NCBI GenBank assembly: GCA_937990205.1
Contig: CALKRO010000037.1
Location: 1 to 10,524 of the forward strand
DNA length: 10,524 nt
Direction: 5' to 3'
Origin: an uncultured Candidatus Saccharibacteria bacterium
GTDB taxonomy: Bacteria; Patescibacteriota; Saccharimonadia; Saccharimonadales; Saccharimonadaceae
The stretch's first letter is position 1. Each line of letters starts with the position of its first letter. The notes under the pieces are model-generated. The model saw only the letters and a program-made list of their open reading frames with translations, had not been told where the DNA came from and did no database searches. Position numbers and translations under genes: made by a program. Below are positions 6,362 through 10,524 of this stretch, in pieces.

Positions 6362-6381
6362 TGATAAAATATCCCTATAAT
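6362..6381 (+). promoter_or_regulatory. secA promoter: extended -10 plus a second TATAAT
   Basis: TGATAAAAT (6362-6370) repeats the extended -10 seen before frr and starts 2 bases after the terminator T-tract. A perfect TATAAT follows at 6376-6381 without an upstream TG. Predicted starts are near 6377 or 6388, giving leaders of about 24-34 bases before the ATG at 6412. The -35 region would fall inside the hpf terminator stem and shows no consensus. Which of the two elements is used cannot be told from sequence. Confidence 0.62.
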
Positions 6382-6394
6382 ATTATTCCGATTT

Positions 6395-6400
6395 GGAGGT
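6395..6400 (+). promoter_or_regulatory. secA ribosome binding site deciding the start at 6412
   Basis: GGAGGT lies 11 bases before the ATG at 6412. An in-frame ATG 51 bases further upstream (6361) has no ribosome binding site and overlaps the promoter and terminator tail, so 6412 is chosen. The spacing is slightly long but workable. Confidence 0.8.
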
Positions 6401-6411
6401 TTCGACTGTTT

Positions 6412-9270
6412 ATGTCTCAGAAAAAAATTGAAAAAATTCAGGAAGCTAAAATTAAGGCTCCAAAAGTTAAAAAAGAACGCAAGCCAACCGATAAATTAGC
6501 TGATAAAACCACCACTACCCGTATTTTGCAGGGTGTTTTTGGTGACCCAGCCAAGCGAAATCTCACCCGCATGCGCAAAATCGTTAAAATCATCAATGGC
6601 CTCGAACAAAAATACGAAGCCATGTCTGATGACGAGCTCAAAGCTCAAACCAACGTCCTAAAAGAACGTCTTGACACTCTTAACAAGAAGGCCGAAGCCA
6701 ATATCGCTCGCGCCAAATTAAAAGCTTCAGCCAAAAAATCTGAGACAAAGGCTGAATCTGTTAGTGATAATAAAAAGCAGTCAACTTCTGTTAAATCAGA
6801 AAAACTTGAACGTAACGAAACCAAAATTTTAAGTGAAATTCTTCCAGACGCCTTCGCTTTAGTTCGCGAAGCTACCAAGCGTGTTCTCGGTATGCGCCAC
6901 TATGATGTCCAGATGATCGGTGGCATCGTCCTTCATGAAGGTAATGTCGCTGAAATGAAAACTGGTGAAGGTAAAACTTTAGTCGCCCTTTTACCATCCT
7001 TCTTAAATGCCTTAACTGGTCGTGGTGTCCACGTTGTCACCGTGAACGATTACCTCGCACAGCGTGATGCCGGTTGGAATGCTCCAGTTTACCACTTCCT
7101 TGGCATGAGTGTAGGTGTAATTATTGCTGATGCCAGCTTCCTTTATGACCCAGAATGTATCAACGAAGAGCACACCGATGAGCGTATGCAGCACTTGAAA
7201 CCTTGCACTAGAAAACAAGCTTATCAAGCTGATGTGACTTACGGTACGAATAATGAATTCGGCTTCGACTACCTCCGCGATAACATGGTCAACGAAGTTG
7301 ATTTTCTCCGCCAACGCGAACTTAATTTCGCCATCGTCGATGAGGTCGACTCAATTCTTATTGATGAAGCCAGAACTCCATTAATTATTTCCGCTCCAGC
7401 TGGCGATAATCCAGATTCTTATTATCAATTCGCCAAAATTGCCTCTCACCTCGGTCCAGACGATTACGTGCTCGACGAAAAACACCGCTCCGTCTCGCTC
7501 ACCGATGCTGGTATCGAAAAAGTCCAGCGTATGCTCGGTATCGACAATCTTTATTCCGCTGACAATACCCGCTTAGTCTATCATATGGATCAAGCTTTAC
7601 GCGCTCAGGTAGTTTTCCAGCGCGACCGCGACTATGTCGTCACTAATTCCGGCGAAGTTATTATTGTAGACGAAAACACCGGTCGTCTCATGCAGGGTCG
7701 CCGCTACAGCGAAGGTCTCCACCAAGCTATCGAAGCCAAAGAAAGTGTCGTGGTTAAGGAAGAATCTATGACTCTAGCCACCATTTCTTTCCAGAATTTC
7801 TTCCGTCTTTACAATAAGCTCTCCGGTATGACTGGTACCGCCTTCACTGAAGCTGAAGAATTCCAGCAAATCTATGCGCTCGACGTAATTCAGATTCCAC
7901 CTAACCGTCCAATTATCCGTATCGATAAAGACGATTTAATTTTCCGCACCGAAGCTGGTAAACTCCGCGCGATCGTCGAAGAAGTAAGGAAATTCCACGA
8001 AAAAGGTCAACCAGTTTTGATTGGTTCCGCCAGCATCGTGAAGAACGAATTAATCGCTAAATATCTCGACGAAGCCGGTCTCTCTTACGAACTACTTAAC
8101 GCTAAAAACAATGAACGTGAAGCCGCCATCGTGGAAAAAGCTGGCCAAAAAGGCGCTATCACTCTTGCCACCAATATGGCTGGTCGTGGTACCGATATTA
8201 AGCTTACCGATGAAGTCAAAGAACTTGGTGGTCTAGTAGTAATCGGCTCCGAACGTCACGATAGCCGCCGCGTCGACAATCAGCTCCGTGGTCGTGGTGG
8301 TCGTCAAGGTGACCCAGGTATCACCCAGTTCTTTGTCTCTTGCGAAGATGACCTTATGCGCATTTTCCAGGGTAATCAAATTGGCGCCCTACTTAACCGT
8401 ATCGGTATCGACGAAGATACCCCAATCCAAAACCGCAGTGTCACCAAGATGCTCGAAGCCGCTCAGAAGCGTATCGAAGGTTTCAATTTCGATTCCCGTA
8501 AAAACGTCGTTCAATACGACAACGTCATCAACCGTCATCGTCGCATCGTCTACCTCATGCGCCGTCGAATTCTCGAAGGGGCAAATATCTCTGACGAAAT
8601 TAATCGCCTCATCAAGGAAGCCGTCGCTGATTTAACCGCCGAAAGCATCCGCGTCAATCGTAATTTCATCAAAGAATTCCAATCTGTTTTCGATCTTGAT
8701 CGTGACCTTATTATCGAAATCGGTTTCAAGCGTAAAGAAGAAGAGCGCGCCAAGCTTGCCACTCTTGCCGTTAAAGAAGCTTACGCCACCAAAGAGCTCG
8801 AATTCGGCGCCGACGTTATGCGCAAAATTGAACGTGAAGTCTACCTCAAGGTCCTCGACGCTCTCTGGATGCAGCACCTAGAAAACATGCAGTATCTCCG
8901 TGAAGGTATCCACTGGCGCTCGATCGGTCAGCGTGACCCACTAGTCGAATACCGCACCGAATCTCAAAAACTTTTCGAAGGACTCCAAAAGAATCTCCGC
9001 GAAGAAGTCTTAAAGATTCTCCTTTCTATCACCCCACAAGAAGCGGTCGCCACCGACACGATTGACGGGGAAGAATACGACACTGAACTCACCAAGATGG
9101 CCGAATCCGCCACTAACCGCGGTGTTAATACCATTGAAGCTGGTGAGAAGAATCTTGATAGCGAATTCTCCCAAAAACCAACCAAATCCGCTAGTCTCAG
9201 CGAAAAGCGCAATAAAGCCAAAAAACAGAAAAAAGCTAAACGTCAAAACAAAAAGCACGGCCGCCGTTAA
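6412..9270 (+). CDS. secA: Preprotein translocase ATPase SecA with lineage-type insertions
   Basis: SecA is the ATP-driven motor that pushes unfolded preproteins through SecYEG at the inner face of the membrane. The 952-residue product has the full core. Walker A is TGEGKT (184-189), and the TVNDYLAQRD block is at 210-219. YGTNNEFGFDYLRDNM lies at 277-292 and the DEVD Walker B at 310-313. Helicase region 2 has the RRVDNQLRGRGGRQGDPG block (coded near 8265-8318), and the C-terminal helical domain includes LREGIHWRSIGQRDPLVEY (coded near 8898-8954). Departures from the E. coli layout are a Lys-rich N-terminal extension of about 35 residues, a charged Lys/Ser/Glu insertion (about 95-140) and a second insertion before YGTNNE (about 240-267). 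The C-terminus is polybasic (13 Lys/Arg in the last 21 residues) and lacks the zinc-binding CxCx8CH/C SecB-contact motif. Codon use matches its neighbours. Confidence 0.96.
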   Translation: MSQKKIEKIQEAKIKAPKVKKERKPTDKLADKTTTTRILQGVFGDPAKRNLTRMRKIVKIINGLEQKYEAMSDDELKAQTNVLKERLDTLNKKAEANIARAKLKASAKKSETKAESVSDNKKQSTSVKSEKLERNETKILSEILPDAFALVREATKRVLGMRHYDVQMIGGIVLHEGNVAEMKTGEGKTLVALLPSFLNALTGRGVHVVTVNDYLAQRDAGWNAPVYHFLGMSVGVIIADASFLYDPECINEEHTDERMQHLKPCTRKQAYQADVTYGTNNEFGFDYLRDNMVNEVDFLRQRELNFAIVDEVDSILIDEARTPLIISAPAGDNPDSYYQFAKIASHLGPDDYVLDEKHRSVSLTDAGIEKVQRMLGIDNLYSADNTRLVYHMDQALRAQVVFQRDRDYVVTNSGEVIIVDENTGRLMQGRRYSEGLHQAIEAKESVVVKEESMTLATISFQNFFRLYNKLSGMTGTAFTEAEEFQQIYALDVIQIPPNRPIIRIDKDDLIFRTEAGKLRAIVEEVRKFHEKGQPVLIGSASIVKNELIAKYLDEAGLSYELLNAKNNEREAAIVEKAGQKGAITLATNMAGRGTDIKLTDEVKELGGLVVIGSERHDSRRVDNQLRGRGGRQGDPGITQFFVSCEDDLMRIFQGNQIGALLNRIGIDEDTPIQNRSVTKMLEAAQKRIEGFNFDSRKNVVQYDNVINRHRRIVYLMRRRILEGANISDEINRLIKEAVADLTAESIRVNRNFIKEFQSVFDLDRDLIIEIGFKRKEEERAKLATLAVKEAYATKELEFGADVMRKIEREVYLKVLDALWMQHLENMQYLREGIHWRSIGQRDPLVEYRTESQKLFEGLQKNLREEVLKILLSITPQEAVATDTIDGEEYDTELTKMAESATNRGVNTIEAGEKNLDSEFSQKPTKSASLSEKRNKAKKQKKAKRQNKKHGRR

Positions 9271-9272
9271 AC

Positions 9273-10524
9273 ATGAAACATTCCATTGAAGAAATCGAAT
9301 TAAAAAACGGCGCCAAAGGTCTTTTAATTGACGTACCGGGTGCTTCCGTCATGAACATGAAAGTCCAATTTCGTGGCGGTATGCGCTTCGCCAAAAGCCC
9401 AGAGCTCTACGAGATTGCTCACATTGTTGAGCATCTCAGTTTTGGCGCTAACGCTAAATATCCTGATGAATCTACTTACGAAGCGGAATTTACCAAAAAC
9501 GGCGCCTATCATAACGCCTGGACTTCCGACTATTCTGTTTGTTACGAAACCGAATGTGCGGATTTTGAATGGGACCGTATTTTAGATCTCAAACGCATTG
9601 CTATTACTTCACCCAAATTTAACGACGCGGAATTAAAAAGTGAAAAAGGCAACGTTCGCGCCGAACTCACTGGCTACATGAACGATTATGGCCGTCTACT
9701 TTGGCCACGTCTCCAAAAAGCCATTGGCGAAAACGTTCTGAATTTACGCGAACGTCTTTCCACCATTAACAACATCACCCTTGATGACATTAACGAGCAT
9801 TACCGTCGCACCCACACCGCGAACAATATGCGCTTCATTATCGCCGGCCAGACCAAGCACCGCAAAAAAGAAATTTTACGCAATCTTGAAGATTGGGATC
9901 TAAAAGAGGGGCGTCGTTTTGAGATTCCAAAAGACAAGCTCCATTCTTCACCAGCGGTCCTCGTCAAACGCAAGGACGCCAGCAATATTACATTCGGTTT
10001 TTCCATGGTTACCCCAAGACGTTTATCCATCCAAGAAACTCAAGCCATGGGCGCGCTTAATCACTTACTGAATGGCACTATGAGTAGTCGCATTTTTGGC
10101 CAAGCTCGTCGTCGCGGCTTAGTCTATGGTATGGGTAGCGGCATCAATAGTACGAATCATTACTCCTCATGGGACTTCGACGGTGAAGTTAATTTTGAAA
10201 CTTCCGAAGAACTCTTCACGCTCATTCAACTTGAAATGCTTAAGGCTCTAAACGGCGATATTTCCGATGCTGATATTGAAGCCGTGAAAACTTACGCTCT
10301 CGGCCGCTATCAAATGGGCGCTCAGACCGTCAGCCAAATTTCCGATTACTATACCGACGATTATTTTATGACGGAAAAAGTTGATTTTTATGACAATTTC
10401 CCTAATATTATTAAGCAATTAAATAAACCTCTAATCGTCGAACTGGCCCGCGAATTTGCCGGCTCTGGTATTCACGCCATGGTTGCCGTCGGCTCCGTCG
10501 AAAAACAAATTATCAATCAGCTGG
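9273..10524 (+). CDS. M16 family zinc metallopeptidase (pitrilysin/processing-peptidase type), 3' end missing
   Basis: From the ATG at 9273 the frame is open to the window edge, giving 417 residues. The inverted zinc motif HxxEH is present as HIVEH (50-54). Glu131, within EKGNVRAEL (124-132), is about 76 residues further on, where the third zinc ligand is expected. The second, non-catalytic half carries RRRGLVYGMGS (279-289), the usual Arg/Tyr substrate-binding segment. This is the two-domain M16B layout of about 420-430 residues, so only a few residues are probably lost. No signal peptide or membrane segment is visible, so a cytoplasmic site is inferred. M16 enzymes degrade peptides, and some process precursors. 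The gene starts 2 bases after the secA stop without its own Shine-Dalgarno, pointing to coupled translation. The substrate is unknown; clearing of signal peptides or peptides is possible but speculative. Confidence 0.92.
   Translation, partial: MKHSIEEIELKNGAKGLLIDVPGASVMNMKVQFRGGMRFAKSPELYEIAHIVEHLSFGANAKYPDESTYEAEFTKNGAYHNAWTSDYSVCYETECADFEWDRILDLKRIAITSPKFNDAELKSEKGNVRAELTGYMNDYGRLLWPRLQKAIGENVLNLRERLSTINNITLDDINEHYRRTHTANNMRFIIAGQTKHRKKEILRNLEDWDLKEGRRFEIPKDKLHSSPAVLVKRKDASNITFGFSMVTPRRLSIQETQAMGALNHLLNGTMSSRIFGQARRRGLVYGMGSGINSTNHYSSWDFDGEVNFETSEELFTLIQLEMLKALNGDISDADIEAVKTYALGRYQMGAQTVSQISDYYTDDYFMTEKVDFYDNFPNIIKQLNKPLIVELAREFAGSGIHAMVAVGSVEKQIINQL

Noticed and set aside
6361..6411. Upstream in-frame ATG at 6361 as the secA start
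   Set aside because: It has no ribosome binding site and lies in the promoter next to the terminator tail. GGAGGT at 6395-6400 supports the ATG at 6412.
1..10524. tRNA, rRNA, CRISPR array, insertion sequence or prophage
   Set aside because: No cloverleaf, regularly spaced repeat, transposase or phage gene was seen; gaps between genes are short and explained by promoters and terminators.

Overview
This is a dense run of bacterial housekeeping genes, mostly on the + strand and concerned with translation and protein export. The lineage is inferred from the proteins alone. A minimal ProRS without an editing insertion, a LysRS with an altered active-site signature, a SecA with lineage-type insertions and no C-terminal zinc motif, short intergenic gaps and TAA at every visible stop together suggest the Candidate Phyla Radiation (Patescibacteria), most likely a Saccharibacteria (TM7) member. 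That placement is moderate confidence and would need a tree.

Layout. Positions 1-558 hold the 3' part of a CPBP-family intramembrane protease. It converges on greA (629-1075, - strand) across one shared bidirectional terminator. A 145-base divergent spacer carries a promoter for proS (1221-2450), which ends at its own terminator. A promoter right behind that terminator opens a compact cluster, frr - lysS - serS - hpf (2526-6291), closed by a second terminator. A promoter abutting that terminator drives secA (6412-9270). An M16 zinc metallopeptidase gene starts 2 bases after the secA stop and runs off the right edge.

How the genes fit together. Three aminoacyl-tRNA synthetases (Pro, Lys, Ser), ribosome recycling factor and a hibernation factor form a translation module covering tRNA charging, ribosome release and ribosome storage. 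GreA rescues stalled RNA polymerase. SecA with the M16 peptidase forms an export and proteolysis pair whose functional link is only suggested by adjacency.

Most interesting points. LysRS keeps its lysine-pocket residues but departs from the family at the ATP-side positions of motifs 2 and 3, and it carries an acidic serine-rich tail. SecA has two insertions and a polybasic end in place of the zinc motif. Several promoters share an extended -10 of the form TGATAAAAT, two of them fused to the preceding terminator. The hpf stop codon lies inside a perfect 12-bp inverted repeat. I found no mobile element, CRISPR array, tRNA, rRNA or clearly new system; this is core genome with some lineage-specific modifications.
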